From positions 18,075,755 through 18,139,754 of the forward strand of contig CM043868.1 in the NCBI GenBank assembly GCA_023846275.1: DNA of 64,000 nucleotides, in the 5' to 3' direction. Positions within the stretch are counted from its first letter, which is position 1, and the number at the start of each line of letters is the position of its first letter. The position numbers were made by a program, and so were the translations under genes. The stretch comes from Vanilla planifolia (Eukaryota; Streptophyta; Magnoliopsida; Asparagales; Orchidaceae). Below are positions 48,735 through 62,400 of the stretch, one piece after another. A model generated the notes under the pieces. That model had not been told where the DNA came from, made no database searches, and was given only the letters and a program-made list of their open reading frames with translations.

Positions 48735-48999
48735 ATAATATGAATAGTAATCATAATGAAACTATTTGATCAACATGATTTCTTTTAATAAAACACTACT
48801 AATAAGAGTATGCCAATCATACGAAACAAGTAATTCTTGTAAGAAAACAATAAACATATGAAGCATGTCGAATAGGCATGAAATCATTGCCTAATTAGTA
48901 TTACAATTCTTTCAATTCTTAAGTCTCTAAATTGTATTCATTAATATAAATAATAGATGCACATAAGTCATATAAAAATACTTACTTAAATTTCAATGC

Positions 49000-49987
49000 A
49001 TCGTCACACTTATAATGAATTCTTGCAAGTTAGACATCCCACGAGCTACAACAACCTTAATTCTTGTTTTCTATGATTTGCTTTCCTTGACAAAAATCCT
49101 AATTGTAAAAGCCCCACTTTGGTTGCTTTTGCAATAACCTTATAATTATCTCTAATTCTTGTACAATAGCTCATAATACTCTCCAATTTTTTGTGTAATT
49201 TTAAAAGCCCCCTCTTATGACCAAAGCCCTATTTTCATAGGCTCTAATTTTGCCCATTTTTCTTTCATAACCATTTATACCTTTTTGGTTTTCCCAAATA
49301 ATTTGAACTGTCAAATTAATCTAATGGCTGGCATGAGCCCTAAATGGGGAGATCCCTACCTAAACAATTTTTAATGCATCTAATAATTTTTGGAATTTTA
49401 TTTTCTTTTTCTTTGTCTTTCATATTACTCTTGGACAATTTAGAATTCCTTTCTAGTATCTCTTTTTCTTATTTTATAAGTTTTCTTATCTTCACTCCAC
49501 CACTCCATAACCCTTCGCATCAACTCCAATATTTTATCATTATCTTAAATAATTTTCAATTCTCCTCATGCTCCCACTTGGTGCTTGCTCCTATATGAAA
49601 AGGGGTTTTCTCTCTTTTTTACTAGTTTATGATTATTGATTCATTTATGGACGTGGTTTGGATTTGATATTTACATGATGTCTCATGTGTGAACTACATA
49701 TCTAAGAATTAAACTTTATACATGTGTATCATTTGTGATTGATTTGAGCCTCCATCTACATTGGTTTTGATCCATTATTTTAAGTTGGAGCATGACTCCT
49801 AGTTTCATTTAGTCTCTTGACCTATTGATTATTCAATACTTTTATGTTTTAAATAATTATCCTTTCTTCTGTCCTTTGTGGATTTGACATGTAAATATGA
49901 TTTGGATAAATGACAACTCTTGAACTTTGTCTTAAAAATCATTGGAAATAAGACATTTAATTGACTTACATGACATATTGTCTAACA
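49000..49987 (+). repeat. Probable right portion of a 5' gypsy LTR
   Basis: A TATA-like CTATATGAAAAGGGG (49591) is followed by pyrimidine-rich sequence, and the stretch ends TCTAACA, six bases before a primer-binding-like site. The left boundary and a partner LTR were not found. Confidence 0.45.
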
Positions 49988-49992
49988 TTAAC

Positions 49993-50010
49993 TTTGATAT
50001 CATAGCATGG
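49993..50010 (+). other. Primer binding site of a gypsy element
   Basis: TTTGATATCATAGCATGG closely resembles TTTGGTATCAGAGCATGG, the methionine-tRNA primer site, and precedes gag remnants. Confidence 0.6.
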
Positions 50011-50879
50011 AGTTAAGATTTGCATTAAACATTTCATTACACTTTGCATTTGATTTGATTGAGTATTTCTTTACAAGTTTATTGATTTGGTTCTTAAGTT
50101 TGCTAAAATTTATTTTTCCTCTATCCATTTGGAATTAAGCCCTTTATGGATAGCTGCATTTGAGTATTTAGAGGCTAGCATTCCACCATTAAATTAACAA
50201 CGTCATGGGACCAAAACTTTAGAGCTCAAGTAGTCCATTAGTTGGCTCAAAATCATACATAATTCATTTATGCAATTTTATTATAGCAATTTTTTACTTT
50301 ATTTACTTTTAATTATAGCCCTTTTCTTGCAATTTATTTTATAGTATTTTTATTTTCTTACCATTTTAATTTCTAAAATTTCCTTTCTTCACTTTATTGC
50401 ACATTGAGTTTCTTCTCCTTATTTTATTTCTATTTTATTTTTATATTTCTTTTTTAACTTATTGTATTAGCTTTATTTTTTTTATTTTCTTATGTATATC
50501 TTTGCTCACAAAGAAGATAAAATTTTCATAATTTCACATCACGAAAAGAAGATAGCTAAACTTTATTTCAAATAAAAGAGTGTTTTTTCAAAGACTATAG
50601 GAAATGTTAAAGATAAAATTTATCTTTCTAAAAAAAGAGCAAAAGTATATATGTTTTATTTACTTATTAAACCTCTCTTTATTTGGGGTTCACTTCAAAC
50701 ATATTTTTTTGAGGTCATTTGAACTCCTTGAGCATGGTGCTTTTATGAGTTGTGCAAACATTACATTTGTGAATAATGTGTGGTTGCATAGTCTTTCCAA
50801 AAAGGATCAAGACTTTGTACTACATCATTATTAGTAAAAGTTGATAGTAGTTTTCCTTTGAAGAACTTTAGAACATCAT

Positions 50880-52350
50880 TTGTATTCCCACACACTCGGT
50901 GCTATTCTTATTAAACGGACACCACCCAAATAATGATCGAGAGTATATATCATGATGTAAGTTCTTAAGACATCTTATAACAAATTACAAACCCTAGTTA
51001 CTAAAATGGATACTCTTGTTACTCAACTAAAGATGGTAAACATACAAAGAAATAGTCCTACTAAGAGGGATGAGCATGATGTCTCCTTGTCTTCTAAAGT
51101 TGTTGAACACCCATGGGGAAAACATCCCCAAGCACGTGCATGACCTCATAAATACATATAAGAACACCATGATGATGATAAACAGTATGTAAAAACAATT
51201 AAATCAGAAGAATCTTCATTTGATTGATGTTTATATCCCAAAGTATGCTTGGATTAGGAAAAAAAGGATAGAATACTACTGTGATTGGTATCATTTGAAT
51301 GACTACCACACACTAATTTGCGAAGACCAAACTAACTTTAGCATAATTGTTTGTTCACAACATAGAAAAACAACATTATGCCATTGGACCACTATGCATT
51401 TGGAATGAACTTAAGATTAAACTTATGGATAAGTATGTGCCCACTTCATACATAGGATGTGTACTTATTTTATTATGGGGTTCATTAATCTAATTCTATC
51501 TTATTATAATATCTTAGATTTGGTTTAAAGGAATATATAAAAGCTAAGTTATATTTTGGGAATCTTATTAAACTTGAAGAAGCCTATAGGGTTCTCATGA
51601 GGCCAAATGATTTAGCTCAATTATATTTAGAAAATCTAATTCTTATAGCATCACCACTTGATATTATGCTAAACTCTATTACCAAACCATCTACTACACC
51701 AGTTATCTACTCATCTACTTTCAATGCAACCCTTAGTGAGCTTTATCCTTATCACCTATAAAAAAAATAAGATCACTCCACATGATCTATTATGAGTTCT
51801 AATGTTGAGTGCTTTAGGTGTCATAAAAAAGGGCATGTTGTGGCCCAAAACCTTACTCAAGACATGTTAGTTGCATTAAATGAGAAAGATGAAGAAGAAA
51901 AATGTGCATTAAAGAAAGAAGTCATCCTTCTAAAAGAGGATGTGAAAGATGAGATTTATGAGAACACATTTGCATATCTTGGCATGTTACCAACTCATAA
52001 TACTAACTCCTTAAAATGGTTAACTATACCTTAATTGTACCACTAGTTGAGAAAGATTTGAAATGCACATCTATTTTTTTGTAACTTCACATACATTAGT
52101 GATAAACAATGTAAAATTATCATTGATAATAGTAATTGTATAAATCCCGCATCTATTTATATCGCTACTAAATTTGGGCTCACTCCACTTGACCATCCTC
52201 ACCCATATATAGTGTCATGGATTGATAAAATATCTATCTCCATTAAAAAGAGAAGCCATGTCCCTCTTAAACTTGGCTCATATTCTGATTATTGATATGA
52301 TATTATTCTTATGAATATTGAATGTATTATTCTTGGTCACCCTTAATTGT
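50880..52350 (+). pseudogene. Decayed Ty3/gypsy gag and protease
   Basis: Gag-like frames broken by stops lead to a zinc-knuckle segment at about 51810 (ECFRCHKKGHVVAQN; the last cysteine of the CCHC set is replaced by Asn). An acidic linker follows, then a retroviral-type aspartic protease at about 52085-52350. The protease has KIIIDNSNC in place of the usual IDSGS active-site block, then TKFGLTPLDHPHPYIVSWID, and later a LLLGHP-like IILGHP. Reverse transcriptase and integrase were not found downstream, so the element is truncated. Order and strand agree with the primer site at 49993. Confidence 0.7.
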
Positions 52351-52399
52351 TTAACTTAGATGTTATCCTTAGTGGGTGAGTCAATACTTACTCATTCTA

Positions 52400-55300
52400 A
52401 CTTCAAGAAAATAAGATTACACTCTATCATTCTCTTAAAGCATTTTTTTGTCATGCTTGAATGACTTAATATACTTCTAAGAATAATTTTTTATTTTTCC
52501 AAAACATACTCAAATGACTAAATGAAAGATCAATTAAATTAATCGTTATCACATCTCAATCAAACTATGTGAAAAACCGTCAAATTTTCTTATTTTTTTA
52601 CTATGTTTTTCATCTAGGCTTAAAATAATAAAACTATAATTGTGTTTGATAAAATGATTATTAAAATATGATATTTAAAAATAATATATATATACATATA
52701 TATTAATTTTTTATTTTTCAAGAATAAGATAAATAAAAATACAATAATATTAAAACTCACATGGAACCTTTTACTGTGGTTTAGGACATGTTTTTGCGAA
52801 TCAAATTGCATCTTACCTTATTTATTAAAAAAGCATTACTACTTGGCTGTTGGGTCGAATAAATGAATACCATGCATTTTTTATATTTAATATTTTAATT
52901 CTATAATATATTTCTTTACAAGCAAAGCACCAGACTTTTTTAAGCCACTATTCTTAATGGATTGTTGACTTCAAATCTTGATTAGTCATTGGCAAAAATT
53001 GTGCCATTAATTAGGCGTTGATCTCACCTTCATAGGAGTACTGAGGCCTCCAAAGTCCAAAGTCAAATCTTATTTGCCTTTTATATTTTATTCGAACAAA
53101 ACTAAAAGTTGCTCATCCGATCGTTAGATGGATTATTTATTTAGATCCAACTCTGTTGTTATGATGTGCCCTACATCTTTATGCATTCTCCCAACTTGAA
53201 TATATATTATGTCACTGTGTGTTACGTACATTATTAATATTTGATAATATAATTTAATTATATTAGAGGACTATAAAAGACGTACACGATTGATTAATGT
53301 CTATTATTTGATTAAGAAGTTAATTCATATTAATATAGCCATTAGTTGGTGGTATCTATCATCTGCACGTCTGCATGTGACACTAATAATAATTTATTAG
53401 GTAGAATATTCCATCTGCTCTACTCCATATGGAACAAAATAAAAAAAAAAAGATTTGTTTTTTCAAATAAGCTTCATTTGATGTACGACGTTCATGTTCA
53501 AATAATCTCTGGAATGAGTGATTTTTGGCTCCTGTAAGCCATCAGAATGATTATCTCCAAAAGTATTGAAGGACCACAATCTACAGGCAAAACTTGTACA
53601 ATAAATAGCTCTTCCAGTGGTCACGAGTTAATTGTCTCACATATTCAAAATTTATTAACATTCAGTAAAAAGAAGATTTTTTTTTCAAGAATATTTGTAA
53701 TCTAGTTTAAGCCTGTATGAAATATATTTATGTTATATTAAGACTAATTTCATGACATTTTAGATAATATTAAAAATAAACTTGTTATCGTCAATTTCAG
53801 ATAATTTCTTGATCACTTTGATGATATTTTCGAGTGACATAAGTTGACCAAAAACTTTAAAAACATAATCATTAATGATATTATCATAGTTATGATTATA
53901 ATATGTTTTTTTCTTTAAAGAATTTATGATTGATTATACTTCATCTATTATATATTAATTTGTTATTATTTAATGTTTACAAGGTAGTAAGAATCTTATT
54001 TGTATGTTAGCATTTTAATCAATGGAGGATCTTTTCTTAGTATCAAATGGGATAAAAAAAAACTATTTTTTTACTACCACTTTGAAAGATACTATACAAT
54101 ATTGGTTATTTGGTTTATTTAATTACATAACTTTATTTTACTTGTTTGAAATAGCAAAACTTATTATTTTGTTGTAGTAATTAGACCTAATTTCACATTA
54201 GGCACCAAAACATTACAAGATCACTTAAATTATTCTAACAATGCTTTTACATAGATAGCAATGTGTAATCATCTTTTCACAATATAAGCATTACCAAAAA
54301 GACTATAGTCTACATAAGAACTATGTTAATAATTAGAAAAAAAAAGTAACCAATCACAACATTTGATCTTTTGGATTTAACTCAAAAATATGATTAAAGA
54401 GATGTAGATGAAATATAACTTAGAAAAGATATTGAATTCATCTATCATGAAAAAGTAATCATAAGAATTTAAGTTCAATAATGTTGTAGAAGATAACTTT
54501 GTTCTTAGACATTAGTAATTATTAAAATGAAAAAAAAAATTTAAAAATGAAGAAAAAAAAAACTCTTATTAAGATATATCTTATAGCTCCCAAAAATAGG
54601 ATTTAGTTAATCCCATGGCACTAATAACATGGGCAAAGGCTAATATGATGAGACACTATTATTAAGATATTCAAAATAATTAAAGATTCTACTAAAGAAG
54701 ATTAACTTTTTGAAATATTTAATAATTTCTTATCATCACTGCATTGATGTCGAATATGGACGTTTATTTACATAAATGAGCATTCACATGACAAAGCATG
54801 AGCATACACATAAGTATTAGGACTTGTCAATAGCTAGTGTTGATGAAATGGAGTTGGAAAAGTATTTTTAAACATATAATATTATGTCAATAGTGAATTC
54901 TTTTTATTTAAAAATTAATGAAATAAAAAAATAAATATTCTTTTTCATATACTCTCTTGTTGTTTAATATCCATTTAATTAAATTTTTAAAAAAGAATAA
55001 AATATTAAAAGGGGAATAAAACTTAATTGATATTATTGATACCATAGTGTAATTTTGTGATATATATGGGTTTAAGTCTTATATACAAACTTAGGGACTT
55101 GATGGAGTTTGTGTCCATCAAATATTGTAGATTTGGGTGAAGCAGCATGACATGGAATCATCCAAGTGAATAATGAGAGACTGATAAGTTTTTTAATATA
55201 AAAAGCCCCACAATTATATAAAAAACATATTTATAATTGTAGAAAAAATCTACTACACATTTGAATGTAAACAACATTGAGACTTAATATTATAATAAAA

Positions 55301-57200
55301 CTAAGTGGAGGTCAACTTTTTACCACCTTTAAAAAGAAATGAAACTATTATAGAAAGATAATCACCTCTTTTCTTTATGTTCTCATTCACTCTCCATTAA
55401 GGTATCCCCTTTTAGTGGGAAATTGTAAAAAACTTTTAAAGGGAGAGGTAAATAATAAGTCTTTTAATACATGGCTTTTCAAGATTTATAATAGGACAAC
55501 TTAATTTTAAAATAATAGTCAAATTTAGAGATAAATGTAACAATTAATGTGTAAATTGATAAAACAATGATTAAAGGAGTTGAGTAAGAGAGCCATTTGA
55601 AATGGACATAACAACAAATGACTTAGCCAATGGAATTCAAATAAGCCTCCTAGAGAAAGGAATTAGTTTACATAGCTTGCAAGAACAACATATTTCTTAA
55701 CTTCGATTAATGAAGACAAGAGAAGACATGGCAAAATTAATTAGATAATGGCTCTCAATAGACTCTTTATCAAGAGCATTTAATCAAAGTGCGTTGACTT
55801 AATCTAAAAGATAAAAGGATCCTCAATAAGAATCTACTCAATACCTGTTATCCATGAAAAGGAGGATGTTGAGGAAGTCAAAGAAGAAGATAAGTAGGTA
55901 CAATAATAGAGTTAGTCGAGACAAAATTCATAAAAACAAACTAGAAGACTTACTAGTTTACCCAACTATAATTTACATGGGCAAAAATTTAACAAACCAC
56001 ATAAATAACATATTGTAACATGATATTGAAGGATAAGAAATTTGAGTTAATGTAGGGACAACTCACATATCTAAAAACAAGTAAAATAAATATATTCTTA
56101 GATATAGGTCATGATATGATTTTCATCCTTTCAATAGTGACACTTGCAACTCTTCTCCCTTGTCAATTTATTCCTAACAAACGTGCCATATTATATAAGT
56201 CATTAAAAAATCACTGCAATCAGTTGTTGGGATATATGCAGCAAAGTCATCAAGCATCCATTCTTAATTCAAAAATAACACATGCTTACATTTGCAAATA
56301 AAATAATGGTCTCCTGAAAACAAAACAGTAACTGAATTGACGAAATTCACGTAAACAGATCCAAAAGAATATTATAATTAGCATTGTGTGTGAAGCAAAT
56401 GCCATCGTCTTCGCCGCAGAGGTTATTTTAGTTCACTTACACATTCTTCCATATGGGAATACAGACACAAGGAGCAGAAAAACGTGAGAATTATAGAATA
56501 CAAAGCAACGAATGCCTCCAGTGTAGAATAGATAAATTGATCATTTTTCTCATTAACTAAGGTGAACAAACTAAAGTTTTAAATCAATGTATTGAAACAA
56601 AGTAATAACGTAATCACAACATAAAAATAGATATATTTGTATTTCAAATAAATTTTAATATATTTTCATTTTTTTTTTTGATATTTTTAATATATTTTCA
56701 TAAGCTTTATGAAATCATGCCTTCAAATGTAAACTAAATAGGTATATCACAATTAGGTTTCATAAATGTAAAATAGAATATTTAGAAAAACAAAAAGGAA
56801 AGAGATACAACAAGATGATGAGAATAAGAAAAATATTCAATATTAAAATACTAGAGAGAAAAAAGATAAAAGATTTACTAATTAATAATTAATTAAATGA
56901 AAAATTATTTGAATGACAAATAGTTGCATTCGTTTTTTACTATTAATTGACCTCACAATACACTTGATAAATATAAAGCCATCAATTATATTAACTTGTT
57001 ACTCAAAATGGGAAGTTAAGGCACAAGATACAAATGCAATCAATTAGAAATGATGAAAAAGATATGAGACCTAAAGTCGAGTGCATGTACAGTAAGTCAG
57101 AAACTTGTACATTCATAAATCATAACTTTTTATTTGAAATAAGAATATTTCTTTAAGTTAACTTGTCTAAATAATTTAATCTATTATAATTCTGTTGAAA
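52400..57200. other. AT-rich intergenic DNA; no gene recognised
   Basis: No supported frame. The stretch contains A- and T-rich runs and short non-conserved open frames only. Confidence 0.35.
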
Positions 57201-59470
57201 CTAAATTTTTTAATAAAAAAAGAACGTTTTTTATTTCTAATATCTCAATATTAAACAATTTGTAATCATGAAAAAAATATTATAATTAAACAGATTTTAA
57301 TTAATAATAATACAACTTATATGCTATTATCATATCTCACCTAATCTATCACCCAATTAGACATTAAAGAGCATGCAAACTAAGACACATCGGAGTATTA
57401 TGCATTAATGAAGACAATTAAAAAAACCCAACAGGAGAGGGTAGCGATAAAACACATTGTCAAAACAATATTTTCAACCCATGCAAGATCAAGCAAAAAT
57501 AAATAATTACTATGTACATGTATACAAAAAACATTCCAACAATCACTCCAAAAATTATTGTGTACCACTAAATCATTCTCTTCAAAACTCATCATAGATA
57601 TTTTATTGAGACTCCTCTCAATTGTCACATAATAATACATCTCTTGGTATGTCTGTGACAAGTCTTATAATATATATAAACATAAACTTACAAGTAAATT
57701 GTATATATAAATAGTAATAAGTGTAATAAAGAAACACACATAATAACAAAGAGAATAACGAAAACATGACATATATACATTAATCATGTGAGAGCATACA
57801 AACACATAAAATTATATAATCCTATAAAGTATGTGATAAATATAGAAAGCATATGATTGTGAAAATATGTAAAAAATGTAGAATCATAACGAAATATATT
57901 TCTTAGACTTATCTCTATATTCATTCTTTTCACATCATTAGAATCTATCATCAATGTATTTTTCATTTCTCATGTTTCTCACAAACCTTATGCCTCATTT
58001 TTTATAATTCAAAAGGGTCTAAGTCTTTCCCCAATGACTGTTTTCTAGTGGAATAATATATCTTATCATCTTATATTATATGACATTTCATTATATTATA
58101 TCATACATAACTAAGCAATATATGTTAATGAATTTGTGGTCCTCATTAACTTAGCACTATGTGTATTTGACAACTTTTATTTTTTTATATGAACTTATAG
58201 TCCTTATCAGCTATACCCTTTATGGGTGCAATGACTTTTATCTTGTCTACTACCAGTGGTATTATATCATATCTCATTTTGGACTTGTAATCTTCGTCAA
58301 GCCCACACAAGTGTGAAAGATGAGTTTTATTTTGTTATTTGTACTGATCTAGCCTAAAGCTATAAGAAATATGAATATTAAAGATAATCTCTTCAAGAAA
58401 ATACCTCATTTTTCTTATAATATCATATCACCTTGTCATATCATTGTGGCATATCACTTTGTAATGTCTTAATGACAACAATATGGCTCATATAGCCTAA
58501 CTTATATTCTATACTCATAACATAATATTATATTTTATTATCAAAACATATTTTCTATCATAAAATTTATTTAGCTTATTTTTTTATTTTTCATTTCTTT
58601 TATCCTCTTTTAACTCCTTTTTCAAAATTTTGATATACATATTTTAATCAAATGCGTTATGCACATGCATAATATCGCACAAAACATAATGCTAATATCA
58701 TATTACACAATATCAGAATATGTATATATAAAAACAATGATCCAATCTGATCATGCTCATATCTATGCATCTCTCAAGAATAAATAATAATAATATATTT
58801 ATATCATAATTAATTTAATTTACTTATCATATTCCTTTAGGATGATTTCTTTCTAGCTTTTTCTTACTTTTTGCTTTTTACACAAATAAATTTTATACAA
58901 ATTATCACAATATACTAAATTTTCTATCTAAACATATTATCAAATATTTTTTGCTCAAAATACCAAAATCCATGTTTAATTATCAAACTCTTAAAATCCT
59001 CCAAGTTGCATTAATCAAACTTCTCTATCGAGCCATCCGATCAACAATACGCACCATTAATAGAGTCATTCATTAAGTTCAATGGATGGTTTGATCCCAA
59101 GCTACACAAGCAACCAAAGAGGGATCTCTACTGCTTCAACTAACTCCAACTTAAGGAACCTTGAAGAAAAGCTAAACCAAAACCTTAAAAAGAATTAAGT
59201 CCAAATGCAACACCTAAAAAAACAACTCAAAGAATTGCAGCACAACATGAACTCAATTGAAATCAAATCAACTTAACTTCTACACGTGCACAACTGCAAG
59301 TTAAAGAAATTCACAGGAAAAGAGAAAGCCAAGCAAGACCTTACCTTACTCCACTTTTTTGTGCTACATTTGCTTTATAAACTTTCTCACACATTTCTTC
59401 AAAGATTTGTGCTGCAATAAGTTGATATCTCCTTGACTTAGCTTCTTATAATAACCCCTATATTACATCT
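57200..59470 (-). repeat. Possible decayed LTR or other repeat, minus strand
   Basis: Read on the minus strand, the stretch begins near 59460 with AGGGGTTATTATAAGAAGC and has a less AT-rich left part that grades into ATATGATATTATAAG-type DNA. The style resembles 42.3-43.5 kb. No ends, target duplication or coding motif were established. Confidence 0.2.
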
Positions 59471-62400
59471 ACACTTAATCATATACTTAATTATTAATAT
59501 AATTAAAGAAATTATGATTGAACTTGATGTTAAGATGAATTTTTCTAAATTATAACTGAATAAAACCACAAAAATAAAATAAAATGTATATAAATAAAAT
59601 GTTTAATATAAAAATACTTCAATACTTAAATTTGTCATATCATCAATCATCAAACCAAATTCCTCCCTACTCTTACATCTAAAGAGTAAAGTCCTCTCTT
59701 ATGATATCAAAATATTCAACTCTTGATATAAAAGATGCATGTCCTATGATGTAACACTACGTGAAATAATAATCTTAACAACTAAATCAAATGAAATAGC
59801 TAAATATAAAGACATGTTATAAAAATATGATAATATAAGCCTAATAATAAATTATATCAGAAGCCACACTATAATTTATAAATAAGAAAACCATATGTTG
59901 TCTAAAATTACTAATTCCCATTTTAGCTTCTAATGGTTTATATTATAAATAGTCTAATTATCTTTGAATCATTATCTTATTTGATCAACATCATAACTAT
60001 ATCTATCAATGACCTCATGTTAGTATCCATTCACAACAAAGCTATTTAAAACACTAGACGAGTATATTCTAAATTGCTATACCCTTTGGTCCATCATGAG
60101 TCTTAACTCCCAAGCATGTATGGTCTAAAGATTAATACACTATGATCAATCGTCATGCTTGGCATCATCACATTTATTTAAGTCATATTGAACATATATG
60201 TTAAGCAGATCTTTGATCCAAAGATTGATACCCTATAGTTCATTATTAACCTAATGTTGAGGATAATGTCTCCAAAAATCTATGTTCCAATTCCAATTTT
60301 TATATGTCGTAATTATGCTAATTCACATGTCATATTTAAAACCAATATTTATTTTATTTTATTTTAGTTATCATTTATGTTATGATGTAATAAAGAAAAT
60401 CATGTATTAAATAAAGTAAACATGCAACAAGTGAAGTATCAAATAATTAATATAAGAAGAATCATAATAATATAATATATTAAATAAAATTATATCAATA
60501 TAATATTATTATATTATATTATAGGTTATTAGATTTATTTATCTGAACTTGAGAGTTATCTTCCCTTCCTAATATTTATTTTCATTGATTTTTTACAACT
60601 TTGTAAGTATGCAATAGTTAACATGTATCCTAAATATAACATATTTAATAAATAATTAAAATCATATTAATTTTTTAAAAAAACTTTAGTTTGTTATATT
60701 GCCCTAATCATATTATACGATCATCCATAACTAAAAAATGTGCATTGTATTTTATCTATATGATCCAATGATTATACCATACAATCCTCATAGTTAAGGC
60801 TTTGTTATTCACATTACTTCTGAATGTACTTTACAATTGTTAAGATAGTCACATACGATCCCACTTTGGTTTAGTATTTTTTTAATACAATCCATGTCAT
60901 TATACTATGTTATCTAAGGAATTCCTTAATGATCATTCAACAAGCTTGATGCTTATTGTACTAAATTTAATTTTATTTTTTTCTCTCAACAATCAGTTGA
61001 CATCATCCACACTGATCATACTAATACAACAAAATATCATATTTACAATTCAATTCTATTAACATTTCAATAAATTGAAATTGTATCTTATAATCACCAA
61101 TATTGTACCAGTATAACTTTTCCAACTTAGCCAATTTTTCTTCAAATAAATAATATAACATGATACCCATATCGTCTTACATGATTAACCCATTTGTGCA
61201 ACAATAGTATGCTCCTCGTACTAGTATAATCCAGGAAATCATCTAGTACAATATCTAAAATAAACCTTTGCACAACTTTTTCATAGCTTTACATCCCAAG
61301 TTCTTTGTACCAAACGATGTATACTATCATAATACTAGAAATTTTCCTACAATGAACCCAACACTCTTCTCTTCCTCCAGTAAACTTAACCCCTTGTACC
61401 TCTCTTAAAACCTTGACATCCTTGTTATCTCTTTTTCTTTCTCAACTAAGCTCAAATTTTGATCCCAAGACAACACTTATGAACTCGAGCTTTTACCTAA
61501 TGATTGAAGTGCTTCTCTTAAATGGTCAAGAAAGGGGATAAAATAGTAGTTGTTTTTGTATTAGAAAAATTAAATCATTTAATCCCTTTGTCTTAAACAA
61601 TTAAAAATAAATTTATTTGACTTTGAAGTATTACAAACCATATACTAACACATTCATCGAGTTAAACTCCATAAAAAAAATAAGTTTTTAATAAATTGTG
61701 ACACACTTTGCGATTGACATGCTTTAAAAGATATAATTAATTGATAATATTTTATTCTTCTCAATCAAAACCCAAAAAATCAACTAAATATATCAAAATA
61801 ACAAGAATTACATTATGAAATACACAAATATAATACATTAAATAGTAACTTAGGTTTTACAATTGTATTATAAACAGTTTACTATTATGCAACAATTATT
61901 TTAATTCAATTTAATTAAAACATCGTTTTAAAGTCATAAATTCAAAAAGGAATAAATGTTTTACATTGGCTATAGTAAGTAATCGCTATTAAAGGTTAAT
62001 TTCATATGATGATTATGGTTGAAATGTGTTATAACATGTTTTATATAATAGTTACATAGGAAAACCATTATGTAAAAGTAAGTTATTATAGCAATTATTC
62101 TCGTAATCTTTTTTGTAAAATACCTTAAAAAATCCTAATGGGGGTTATTGGTTGGTCCATGTGTAGTTTCTTTTATGCCACCCAAAACAATGGAGTGAAG
62201 GAATCTGATTCTCCATCTACCTATAGTATAAAAGAAAAGCTAATCTTATTTTTTCTTAACACAATGCAATACCTATCATTGAAAGTATAATTTTTTAATT
62301 ATGATAAATTATAAACTAATAAAAATGTCAAGTAGTTAGTTTTATTGACTATCGTAATTTAGGCTCATCATTATCGCCTACAAAACATGTTAGGCAATAA

